Shown here: positions 52,231 through 62,850 of the stretch, one piece after another
How the letters are laid out: each line of letters opens with the position of its first letter
Numbering within the stretch: position 1 is the stretch's first letter
Assembly: GCA_947247005.1 (NCBI GenBank)
Contig: OX365953.1
Location: forward strand, 25,542,784 to 25,606,783
Direction: 5' to 3'
DNA length: 64,000 nt
Source: Spisula solida
Taxonomy: Eukaryota; Mollusca; Bivalvia; Venerida; Mactridae
Translations under genes and position numbers: made by a program
Notes under the pieces: model-generated
What the model was told of the DNA's origin: nothing
Databases searched by the model: none
What the model saw: the letters and a program-made list of their open reading frames with translations, nothing else

Positions 52231-52692
52231 TAATCAGTACAATGTCGCACTTTAACAGTGATATCAACATTAGTATCAGTACAATGTCGCACTTTAACAG
52301 TGATATCAACATTAGGTTCAGTACAATGTAGCACTTTAACAGTAATATCAACATTATAATCAGTACAATGTCGCACTTTAACAGTGATATCAACATTAGT
52401 ATCAGTACAATGTAGCACTTTAACAGTAATATCAACATTATAATCAGTACAATGTAGCATTTTAACAGTGATATCAACATTATAATCAGTACAATGTCGC
52501 ATTTTAACAGTGATATCAACATTAGTATCAGTACAATGTAGCACTTTAACAGTGATATTAACATTAGTATCAGTACAATGTAGCACTTTAACAGTGATAT
52601 CAACATTATAATCAGTACAATGTAGCACTTTAACAGTGATATCAACATTAGTATCAGTACAATGTAGCACTTTAACAGTGATATTAACGTAA
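52231..52692. repeat. 42-bp minisatellite, 11 units
   Basis: Exact 42-bp periodicity from 52,231 to 52,692. Units alternate GTATCAGTAC/TAATCAGTAC and GTAGCAC/GTCGCAC. Because 42 is divisible by three, the minus strand reads as a 14-residue repeat (VLHCTDTNVDITVK) over 167 codons, and a second frame is open too. U1 holds about one unit at the homologous place (40,388-40,435). The long open frame is most simply a consequence of the repeat. Confidence 0.95.
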
Positions 52693-53269
52693 AAAGAGAA
52701 TTATAAATCGGACAGGGATGCTATCCGTGATATTTGCCTCGTTTACTCAGAATAAGGTCAAAGGCCATATAAGTGCATTTTTATATATCTTACTTGAAAT
52801 ACTATTATATCTTTATCAGTTTTCAAAAATATTTATACAAATGGTATCAAAATTAAGTTATTGCATTGGGCTTGTACTAAAATAACCTTTTTCACATTTA
52901 CGAATTCGCATACGTTGCGTACAGAAAACCAAACATTAGCAATTTGCTAATCGAGGTGTATGAACAATATATTTGTCATAATGCCATTATTTTTGCTTTT
53001 TGAAAGCTTAAACAATGCTATTGTAAAGTAAGATACTAAGCTATTGGTATATACACTGGAATCTTAACCTGAAACTTAAGTAACGCAGACGCAGTCGCCG
53101 AAAACTGAGTGACGACAATATCAGAACTGTTTGTCTTCGAAATATTGTTTACCAACTTTCAGTCTTCGAAGCTGATGTAGATGTTATACATATTAAAAAC
53201 CATATGCTATATATCTGTATTATTATATTATGCCTAATTAGACTTAGGAAAGTATTAATGTGTTTTGTT

Positions 53270-54823
53270 AATAACGCAATTTGGCTTGGAATACGATAAC
53301 GCAATGTTGATTAAATGCATTAAGAGTCTGAGTTGTCAAAATATTCATATGTTCGGATAAATCAGTAATTAAATTGATTTTGGAATTACTTGAGCAGAAG
53401 CTACTTTCTTCTTGGACTTTGATCTGAAATAAATCTGCTAAATAGGTCTATGGCACGTACATATTTCATCTAGAATAAACGTGATGTCAACAAAACACCT
53501 ACTTTTCCATTAAGTTAAAATCATATATGTTATACACCGGCGCTTTACTAATTATGGGATTGCCGTTTTAAGCTTTTGAAATACATGGAAATATAAAACG
53601 TAATTGCGTTATGTTTGTGCATGTGTTCTTGCCAACATGCATGTCTATGATTTATGTACAGAAGACTCCAATAGCATCATGGTTTGAAAACTGATTTAGA
53701 TTACATATCTACTCGGTATTAGAACTGTGCTTGTATCGACCTCTGTAAGTGGTGCACACTGTTACAACTTGCTGTATGATGTTGTTAATGATAGGGATAC
53801 ACAAAGGAGATACATTAAACAATAGGAAAGTTTGGTTCAGACGTCTAGTATATACATGTATTGGCAAAAACCACGTTTATACTGACAATCTTGAATGTTG
53901 AGAATATTGACTATGCATGTATGTTAAGAACGTGATTTGTACTGATCAATATCGAAAGTTCGATTTATATAAACGATGTATGCTTATAGCCATAAAGGTC
54001 TACCAGGCTTGAATATTTAGCAGAACCGGGATTATCGTAGTGTGATTCCCAATGCTGATAGATTAGGTTCATCCGTCACATTGGTTGTGATCGAGTTTTC
54101 CACATGTCTTTGTGTTAGCTACCGACTAGCCGAAATGCGATTTCGTCCAGAAACTTGATAAGGTTATCAAAGTTTTACATGAGAGAGATGGTAGAAAAAC
54201 ACGACTTAACACCGACATTAAAATGCAATAAAACTAAACACGAATAAAGTGACCATGCTTAACATATAGAAAGTGGTAGTTCTTGAATTATACGCACAAT
54301 TAAGTCGATATTTGTTTGAAGCTGTAGTGTAACTCTATCTTATAAAATATCATTTCATATGATCCTACTGAAGTCACTTACAACGACATACAATGACATA
54401 ATCGTATTTTCCTCGTTCATACGAACGTACACTCTACACCGAGAGCCAGATTTCCTTCTTTTTCTGTAAAGGAACGTTTTCTCATGTGATGTCCACACTG
54501 TTTGGTAGTTTGACTGGGATCCCATAGGACCACCATGAAGTAATATCTGCTGGCTAAATGTTTAAATCGTTATTCATGAATATGCAAATATTCATTCATT
54601 AAGTGTTGGTTTCAACAATGCCCATCTTGGTCAACATCGTAAAGCTTTTAAAATAATTGTAATGCGTCTTTAGATTAATTCGGCTCAACCATTATAAACA
54701 AGAAATGAATAAAAGCAAACAAGTTTAAACTGAAGCATTGATTGGTTTGTGTGAAACACCATTGGCTGTTAACTTCAACTGATCGTCACCGATCTCCTGA
54801 GTTTATTGCGGAAATGATTTTAA
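53270..54823 (+). repeat. Unit-end segment of U2, no gene seen
   Basis: Matches 13,960-14,620 and 24,623-25,650, for example GCCAACATGCATG (53,630 and 14,300) and AAGTGGTGCACA (53,746 and 14,412). Absent from the U1/U2 junction. AT-rich; no gene or RNA recognised. Confidence 0.7.
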
Positions 54824-54935
54824 CAATATACATTCTGTATCAGATTGCCCCGTAAATATATTTGGTTCAGGTAACATGTGACCATTGTTGAATATTACCA
54901 AAACTTGACGTACATATTATCATTATTATGTTCCT

Positions 54936-55011
54936 GTTGTTTCTCCATCCCAACCAATGTATTGTATATAATTTTCTTCTCCTCCAATAAATGTGTTCCT
55001 GTTGTTTCTCC
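54936..55011. repeat. 65-bp tandem duplication, U3 copy
   Basis: Homologous to 41,106-41,233. The second unit starts at 55,001 and is cut after about 11 bp. Confidence 0.75.
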
Positions 55012-55849
55012 AAATAGAAGATTCCTGATCTGATAGACGAACACTAGTATACATACACGTATAATCAGCAACTATTTAAACTTCCATCAAATATGCACAG
55101 ACTGTATCAATTTTCCATTCTGTCTAACGCCATCGCCATTGCGCTTATCGTGCACATAATTGATTCAGTGAATCATTTACATTATCTTTTATACAGAATG
55201 ATGGCTAATATTGTTTGCGTTTTTATAATATGTCATCTCATCAATTTATCATCTGAATATGTTATACACTTAAATTATCGATAACAATTTGTGCGGTCGG
55301 CGAGAAGAGGAAACCCATGTACGACACTTGGCATGGCAATTACTAAAACTTGTAAGCGATGCGTGGTGCTACATTTCCTTTCATGCGGCGATAATGTCTC
55401 ACACGCACTTCTTGTATGGCATAATTTTATTGCTGATGTTATTTCAAAATCTGATATACTTAATTTAAAGTTTGCTGTTTTTTTCTGTTGATAAAACGTG
55501 TTCATCAATGTAGAATCACAGCATGTAGTAACACAAGAATCCTAATATAATATTTGCTTTATTATTGCCTGCACTATTCGTATCATGAGTTTGCATTACA
55601 GCCCAGCGTTTGAATTGCTTGTTAAACGAGATAAGAGACACATTAGAGCTTCGTGTACATCACAAAAATGTTTCACATTCTCAGAAATATAAACTCATTA
55701 AAACCTGAAACGCATTAATTGCAATACATAAACCCGCAATATGAAACCGGAAATGTATTATTCCACATTATTTTACGATTACATTTATGTGACATTGATC
55801 CTGAATGTTATGTCTTGCGAAGAAGGGGTCTTTGGGTTTGAGATGGGAA

Positions 55850-56395
55850 ACACTGTTTTGTAATGTGGCCTTCTTTCATTGTGTGGGGTCCTAATACAAC
55901 TGTAGCATTTCTCAATGTGTGGGGCCCTGGTACTACTGTAGAATTCCTCAATGTGCGGGCCCTGATACTACGGTAGAATTCCTTTAGTGTGCGGGTCCCT
56001 GATACAAATGTAGAATTATTTCTGTTTGCGGGGCCTTGGTTCAAAATGTAGTACTGCAGAATTCTTTTTGTGTGCGGGCGCATGCTAGTACTGTAGAATT
56101 CCCTCAGTGTGCGGAGTCCTGTTAGTACCGTAAAATTCTTTCTGTGTGCGGGCCTTTGGACGTACTGTAGAATTCTCTGTAGATGCAGGCCCTTGGTAGT
56201 ATTGTAGAATTGTTTCTGTATGTGGGCCCTTGGTAGTTATGTAGAACTATTTCTGCATGCGGTCCCTTGGTAGTACTGTATAATTCTTTCTGAGTGCGAC
56301 CTTTGGTAGTACTGTAGTATGTTTTCTGTGTGCGGGCCCTTGGTAGTACTGTAGAATTAATTTTCTGTGCGCACCCTTGGTAGTACTGTAGAATC
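55850..56395. repeat. 37-bp minisatellite, about 14-15 units
   Basis: Tandem units of about 37 bp built on GTACTGTAGAATTCTTTCTG and TGTGCGGGCCCTTGGTA, fairly diverged. U1 (27,100-27,145), U2 (42,155-42,190) and R1 (6,840-6,890) hold one or two units at the homologous place; the palindrome arms (15,650-15,740, 23,570-23,660) hold two or three. The minus-strand open frames at 55,808-56,083 and 56,247-56,429 are repeat artefacts. Confidence 0.88.
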
Positions 56396-57617
56396 GTGAC
56401 ACGGAATATTTTGTCTGCCTAGTATACACTTCACTTGGTCACGTAACTGTTTATAATAAAACAGTTATTAATCAATGAAAATTAGGACTTAAAAGGGTAT
56501 ACATTTCCCGATTCTCTCGGTGTAGAGTTAATTAAAAGAAGTAGTATCTAATAAATGGCAAAATTATACTTCGTCCTTATCTAATGCCCCATATAAGATA
56601 GTTGAAGCTAATGTACTGAATCTGGAAGTTCTTCAAATAGTTTTTGGTGACACTCATTTGGAAGGGTAATGTTTTCTTGGTCACTATAATGTGTATTGTA
56701 TAATTGTATCAAGAACTCAAACTGAAACTTAAACGTTATCTTTCCACTGAAAACGAACGGTGTGTATGTACATTCGGCAGCCCCGAGAACTAAGCAGTGA
56801 GCTGCATGCCACTAACGAGCTAGTATTGGATTCGCCATTCAAAATTCAACTTTTACACCATTGTTACCCTGATAAAACAACATGATTGGATATTCCCAAC
56901 ATGATTGAAAAATGGCCGACATGAAAAATGTGATAAGTGCATTCTTTTTGCAATATTTTCCATAAAAACTATCCAGATTGTTTATTTCAATATTACATAA
57001 TCAACATATGAAGAAAATGTACTATTTGCACTAAACAATTTGCATATAGGTAATATTTTTCACTATGTAAAGCCTTACAGAATGTGTGGATTTTGCATTT
57101 GAGAATGAGTTTGGACTTAAAAACGTTGTAAAACTCATTTATTGGACTCTATGTAATGAAAATCATTTGGGAAGTATCGGCAGTTATATAAACTATGATT
57201 TGGGCGTTTTTTTTTTAAAATCTTAGATAAATTAACGCTCACCAACAATAATTCAAACATGTATAGAATTTTGGATACTGACCGACGTGATTGTTAAATT
57301 TATTAGGATACTGGCCAACATGATTGTGGATAAAAGCCAACATTACCAATTGAAGTCTTGCCAATGGGATTCTCAAGGTACAAATAATTGTACATTAAAG
57401 AAGTGTGCTCATGAATTGTGGTAGCAGGTTTATGAGCATACCCGATGTAAGGCATTTCACACCCAGTCTATAGCACATGCTTTTAGGACATTTAATAATC
57501 AAAGCACTAAGAGTGCTGATGGGAGGCGATCTGGTTGCTGCTACTAAAGCTTAAACGACTTTACACGTTAAATGTTCGTTTTCTTACTGCCGATCTTGTC
57601 TTGAATGTCAAAATAGG

Positions 57618-58239
57618 CATATCCTTTCCGCTACCATAGCGTACTAATGCAGACTCGCCGGGATGGCCATTTCGGCCTTCCGTAGTTTTCGACCTACATG
57701 CCCAAATTCGGGGATTTTGCTGTCATGGGTACACAGGCATCCCAGACTACAGGATATTACGGGCCCAGGGTCGTGCACAGGTTTTTGGGCCCGCTAGACC
57801 CCTTTAAAGAGGGCTTTGAACGTAGATTTTACAAAACTGAAATTACTGGTCCTACCCGCCATTGCGGTACGATTCCCTGTGGTATTGCATTAACATTTAG
57901 CGCCAAAAAGTTTTTATTTTTCTATAGCAGGAATATCAGGCTAGACAAAGGGGTCAGGACCTACGCCCTAAAGGGGCCAAAAAGTAGGCCTGTCAAGCTA
58001 AAAAAAAAAAAAAAAAAAAAAGTTTTTCGCGCAAGGGTCACCGTCACATCGTCATTTCCGGTGACCTTTAGTCGAAATAATGACAATTTTTTCTACTTTC
58101 GGTTTGAGGTGGGTGTGTAGCATCCGGATGTATCGAGTTTTTATCAGTGCTGTAAGTCAATATTGTCTCAGGGACGGGGTATAGGGACCATATGAATTTC
58201 TCATAACCCCCAAAAAATCGTGGTAGCGGAAAGGATATG
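57618..58239. mobile_element. 622-bp TIR element nested in the 3.9-kb element
   Basis: Perfect 19-bp inverted ends, CATATCCTTTCCGCTACCA and its complement. ATAGGCAT occurs at 57,613-57,620 and 58,247-58,254, but the right copy is 7 bp outside the TIR, so it may be coincidental rather than a target duplication. The interior is GC-richer than its surroundings and has a run of 22 A at 58,000-58,021. The 140-codon open frame at 57,698-58,120 runs through that A tract and matches no protein I know; it is probably spurious. MITE-like. Confidence 0.7.
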
Positions 58240-58831
58240 TAACTATATAGGCATGTTGGGTATCTAAATAATTGTAAAAATGGGCATATTCATGTATATG
58301 TCATACGTGTATTGAATGCGTATATCAATCGTGGCTTTAAAATAATACTACGCGCCTATTTATCAGATTCTACAGTACCGTTTTGTAATCACTTCCATCA
58401 CAGCGTGAGACATCTCTAGAAAGCGGCTAGTATAGCCACACCATATGATTGCATAACATAACGATGTACGATTCATTGATAAAACCATCACGTGACCCTG
58501 GTCTGAAGTTTCTAAAAATAGCTATACGGCTGGGACATTTGATGAACACGTCATTTTCATATTATGAAACAAGTTCGATATCTCCCCGGCTGTGATTATC
58601 TGCAAAAATATCGATTCAACGAACAGTTTTACAATAATTGTTGATCGTAGAATAAACAATTGTTGCTGATTGAATTAAATAAGTTTAAAAGTTTGAAGAA
58701 ACATATGTTGCAGTATTGGGAATGTTGACAGTTTCTGGAACTACTTGAATGCGGATTCACATAGCAGCCTAAAGGCGGTCCATGTTGCATTAAGAAATGG
58801 GCAATGGTAGTATAGTATACCAAACATGGGT

Positions 58832-59401
58832 ACAAATGTTCACCACATCAAGACGATGTGCCATGCACAAAACCCAGGTCCCTAGCTTAAAGGTCAAGGT
58901 CACACTTAGAGATCAAAAGTTAAAATTCTCAAATAGGCATGTGATTCGTGTCCGCTCTGTAACTATGTCATTTCTTATTGGATATTTATAACACTTGATA
59001 CAAATGTTCACCACATCGAGACGGCGTGTTATGCGCAAGACCTAGGTCCCTTGCTCAAAGGTAAAGGTCACACTTAGAGATCGAAGGTAAAAAGGCTCAA
59101 ATAGGCATGTGATTCATGTCAGCTCTGTAACTATGTCAGTTCTTATTTTATATTAATATTACTTGCCACAAATGTTCACATTATCAAGATGAGGTGTCAT
59201 GCGCAAGACCCAGGTCCCTAACTCAAAGGTCAAGGTCACACTTAGAGATCAAAAGTTAAAATTCTCAAATAGGCATGTGATTCATGTCAGATCTGTAACT
59301 ATGTCATTTCTTATTTTATATTTATATTACTTGCCACAAATGTTCGCATCATCAAGACGAGGTGACATGCGCAAAACCCAGGTCCCTAACGCAAAGGTCA
59401 T
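58832..59401. repeat. 168-bp tandem repeat, 3.4 units
   Basis: Units begin ACAAATGTTC at 58,832, 59,000, 59,168 and 59,336, a strict 168-bp period. Each contains CCAGGTCCCTA, AAAGGTCAAGGTCACACTTA and AATAGGCATGTGATTC. The last unit is cut at about 59,401, with a further weak AAAGGTCACACTTA at 59,491. Similar AAGGTCAAGGTCACA repeats are, from memory, widespread in bivalves and were used as a weak clue to the organism. Open frames across it are not credible genes. Confidence 0.92.
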
Positions 59402-60497
59402 ACGCTTCTGGTCTGCTTTGTTTTTTTGTTATTTCGTTCTGGATTTAAAAATTACTTGGTTACATTGGCATTTACACCCTGACTCAAATGTAAAGGTCAC
59501 ACTTACAGGCCCAGCTCTTGTCTGCTGTTCAATGTCACATTTAAACAATTACAAACTTGTTTCAAGTTATTCCATTTGCATAGCTTTATACTTAGGTGTC
59601 TGATGACAGCTTTTAGCGGGGGCATCCTTGTCCTGTGGACATATTTCTAGTTAAATACTTTTTTCTGCTATTTGTTGGTAAAATTCATAATAAGTCAAGA
59701 CAGGTAAATTTAACACATGTATCTAAATGTGCAAAATTCACCGGAATAGGAACAGTGAATTATGGGGACCAGGCTAAACGCTGTGAGCATGTCTTGAATG
59801 GTGCCAAATTGCATTTCTAATTTAAAAAAGGGGACATAATTTCAACATATATTTGATAGAGTTGCCTATTCATGTGGAGGTCATGGCGTCATGATTGTGA
59901 TAAAGTATGCAAAGTATCAAAGATACATGTCTTAGAGGTTAAAAGTGTGTACATAAACTGTAAACTTTTGTATTTCTAAGTACACTAGTCTAAATGGGGC
60001 ATAACATTCAACAACATGCTTGATAGAGTGCAGATGTTGTGGTCAAGACGGTTGACAAGTATGCAAAGTATCACAGCAATATGAACATACACTTAGATAT
60101 AATAGGTTAATACCTTGAACGTAAACTTACAAATTTGCACGAAGTTGAAAAAGGGACATATTTTCCGATAAATACTTCATAGAGTTATCTACTCCTACGT
60201 ACGTGTTGGGGTCATCCCATTATTCTTCCAATAGTGAAGCTACATATTAAATTCGCACTGCTGTGCATCAATGAAAATTTAATGTTGGTCAGTATCAACT
60301 TTAAAAGATAAATCATGTTGATCTTTATCCTCAATCATGTTGGTTTTTATCCATTTTTCACACATGGGTTACTTTAAATAGTTATCACGTAGAAACGGCA
60401 AATGTAAATAACTTACTCTAAACTAAGTCTGATAGTGAAATGAATGAGCTGTATAAACAAAAGATCTTAACCCAAAATAAACAACAATATATATGTT

Positions 60498-60704
60498 TTA
60501 AAGACTGTCAAAAAAATCCAACACAGATTTTTCTAACTTTTTAACGTATTGTGTATCATATTCACAAACATACGGATAAATAGTTTTAGTTTCATGGAAG
60601 GAATGTACAAGTTCATCTTCATACAGCATCTGAAGGTGGTTAAACCCGTAGATTTGGAAGAATTGGCCGAAAATGCGATGAATATGTAAACATACATCCG
60701 CCAT
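60498..60704 (-). other. Open frame starting in the right TIR of the 3.9-kb element
   Basis: A 68-codon minus-strand frame whose ATG lies in the inner edge of the right TIR (MADVCLHIHRIFGQFF...). The left TIR gives a related but short start (MADMKN...) with an early stop. The composition looks protein-like, but no family is recognised and an overlapping frame is also open. It could be the first exon of a lost transposase or chance. Confidence 0.2.
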
Positions 60705-60765
60705 TTTTCAATCATGTTGGGAATATCCAATCATGTTGTTTTATCAGGGTAACAAGGGTGTTTTA

Positions 60766-61297
60766 TGTCTTTTCCTATGGTTTCATCCATTCCTATGGTT
60801 TCAGCCAACCTTTTATGTTGAAAAATAAAACACAAAGAGTGAAAAATACGGTTCCATTATGTTGGATATATGAAAAAGTAGGATACATTTCCTAATTATA
60901 TGTATGTATCTATGTTTTATGAAATTAAACCAGTTTAAGTGATTTTGTTAAAAATATGTAGGCCTTTTGAAAAAAATAAGGTGCTTCACTCTCTGAAGGC
61001 ATTTGTTGTAACTAAATGTATAACATAAGTTGAGAAGTTGATGTACATAACCTAGAATATTTTACTTTGAATTATTCAAGAAGTATAATTTCTTGGGCAT
61101 TAAACCTCAGTGGCTGAAACCAGAGGAACCATTATAAAATTTAGACTAACAGACACTGAGTCATTAAAAAATAAATTACACAGACAAAAACTTTGGTCAA
61201 TGTGTGTAGATAAAAGACCATTTATAATGTTCTAAACATTTTTTCAAGCTTGCACCTATGATTTTGGTAATCATGGGATGTTGAAAACTGTTGGAAA
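60766..61297. other. Older insertion in U3
   Basis: After the TTTTA duplication the target continues TGT, and then about 530 bp intervene before TACCACAAAC, where U1 resumes (27,726). The last 75-80 bp match R2 12,945-13,020 at the same insertion point, so this insertion is older than the 3.9-kb element. The ends share only a short CTTTTCC/GGAAAAG inverted match. No gene is seen; the class is unknown. Confidence 0.5.
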
Positions 61298-61762
61298 AGA
61301 GGATACCACAAACTTTCAGCTAACACCAAATACCCAACAAGTAGGGAGTTGGATATTCAACTTAAAAGGAACACGAATTTCTAGCTGGGACCGAGTATCC
61401 AGTCAGCACTGAGTTTAATATTCACAATAAATTAAACGTATAATAATACATAAGGCGTGACATGGTATTTTTGTTAATATCGAGAGCATCCAATTCCTTA
61501 CACCAGTGTATTCATACTCTATATTGCTCTCGTGATTAGTATGAAATATACATTTGCACTGAGACTTTTTCGTTGAGATGGTTTGTGAGATGTGAGTCAG
61601 GTCACTCATGTCACAGTTTCAGGGGAGATTAACTTAGTTGTAAATAGTATATTTTACAATCGATGAAATCATTCAAAGCCAATATATTACTGAGTATATC
61701 TATATTATATTACCATGATTTGATCAGTACGGCTACTGTAGACCGCGCTGCTGTCGGTTAAT

Positions 61763-61990
61763 TTGAAACGTTTTTCATCAGTCTATTTGTATCAGATTAC
61801 TACAAATGAAGATAACTTGATTTGCATCTTATTACCAAATAACAATCGACTTGCTGATGACGGACATCATTGTGGAGTGGTTATTTCTTCTGTCAGCGAT
61901 TCAGGGAAAAATCGAAAATGTCTTGGCAATTACGATGTTATTGCTATTAATGTTGCTGGAAGTGACATAGAGAGATGCAACATTCCGTAG
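61763..61990 (+). other. Recurrent short reading frame, U3 copy
   Basis: 75 codons, closest to the U2 and U1 frames, ending SDIERCNIP then stop. See the U1 entry; not called a gene. Confidence 0.3.
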
Positions 61991-62514
61991 ATTGTACTTG
62001 CTCTAACCATATACGATGCGATACACCATTTATTGTTCATCTTGATCTAGCTTGCACTTGATTGTACTTGATCTAACATCTACCATTGTTGCACCTCTAT
62101 TATTTAACAAAGTTTGAAGACAAGCATATGTTCAAGTTCTGATTTTACTATAATAGTATTTGCCTACATCCGTCAAAACCTTTCGAGGTGATGTCCCTTG
62201 CATGTAATGACCACACTAAAGTGTTACATTAAATCGACGAATCCGGTTGTCAAAACATGCGTTGAAGTTAGTTGGCCACGAGAAACTGGTGAAATTACAT
62301 TATTCGATTGGGCTCTTTAAAGTAATGGAAACAAATCATAGTGCGTATGGTGGGTATAAAAGTATTGAAACTACAAATGTACGTGTATTTGTAGTGTTAA
62401 GACATACTTCACACATGTTTTTATATATCTGTTGTTCCCTGTTTTAACTTTTAGATATTCAATTAGTTATAAAGGCGCACTGAATTGACGTTATAGTTAA
62501 ATTGATACACCTAG

Positions 62515-62850
62515 AGGAAGGGTTGAATTCGTACCATTGGGGAGGTATTTTTCCCGAAGGTATCTTACTTGCGAAGTTTTTTATGTCCTGGAGGTGTTTG
62601 TCCAAGAAAAATGTTTCCTGGAAGGAATTTGTCATGGATGATATGTGAATGGGTAATATTTTTTCACGGGGTTTCCAGAAAACCAACCTCAGGAAGGGTT
62701 GAATTCGTACCAGCACTGGTTGGGGAGGTCTTTTTCCCGAAGGTATCTTACTTGCGAAGTGTTTTATGTCCTGGAGGTGTTTGTCCGAGAAAAATGTTTC
62801 CTGGAAGGAATTTGACATGGAAGATATGTTAATGGGTAATATTTTTTCAC
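62515..62850. repeat. 176-bp tandem duplication in U3
   Basis: Copies start AGGAAGGGTTGAATTC at 62,515 and 62,691. U1, R1 and R2 have one copy at the homologous place (29,329; 4,770; 11,670, the latter two reversed). The open frame spanning both copies is duplicated only because the DNA is. Confidence 0.88.

Larger units (their letters stand above)
41001..54823 (+). repeat. Long repeat unit, forward copy U2
   Basis: Second forward copy. Anchors: 41,005 (as 54,825), 41,540 (as 26,597), 42,405 (as 28,905), 43,015 (as 29,385), 44,170 (as 29,910), the satellite at 45,734, 47,125 (as 34,905), 48,410 (as 36,120), 50,656 (as 38,593). It lacks the 27,560-28,880 segment of U1: sequence jumps at about 42,355. 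Its end, 53,270-54,823, is missing from the U1/U2 junction, where 40,990 jumps straight to the start motif, but is present at the U1 start and at 13,486-14,693. Intervals between the named insertions are AT-rich unit sequence with no gene. Confidence 0.85.
56856..60760. mobile_element. 3.9-kb TIR element with 5-bp target duplication
   Basis: Ends are 61-bp inverted repeats (56,856-56,916 and 60,700-60,760) with one mismatch, beginning CACCATTGTTACCCTG on the left and CACCCTTGTTACCCTG on the right. TTTTA is duplicated at 56,851-56,855 and 60,761-60,765, and U1 has the intact target CTTTTATGTACC near 27,720. A CAACATGATTG motif recurs near both ends in opposite orientations (56,877, 56,898 and 57,325; 60,335, 60,707 and 60,728), as in elements with subterminal transposase sites. 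Inside are a smaller TIR element and a 168-bp tandem repeat. No transposase is recognised, so it is likely non-autonomous. CAC termini with a 5-bp duplication are compatible with Transib-like elements among others, but that is inference. Confidence 0.78.

Noticed and set aside
52167..52670. 167-codon minus-strand frame
   Set aside because: Produced by the 42-bp repeat, whose length divides by three; a second overlapping frame is equally open.
55808..56429. Minus-strand frames with GPHTLRN-like repeats
   Set aside because: By-products of the 37-bp minisatellite.
57698..58120. 140-codon plus-strand frame, longest non-repetitive one
   Set aside because: Lies within a MITE-like element, passes through a 22-A tract giving poly-lysine, and resembles no known protein.
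57613..58254. ATAGGCAT as an 8-bp hAT target duplication
   Set aside because: The right copy is offset from the TIR end by several bases, so it is noted but not accepted as a target duplication.
62569..62832. Frame with repeated CPGGVCPRKMFPGRN peptides as a cysteine-rich secreted protein
   Set aside because: The peptide repeat comes from a 176-bp DNA duplication; the frame is not kept in U1, U2 or the reverse copies.
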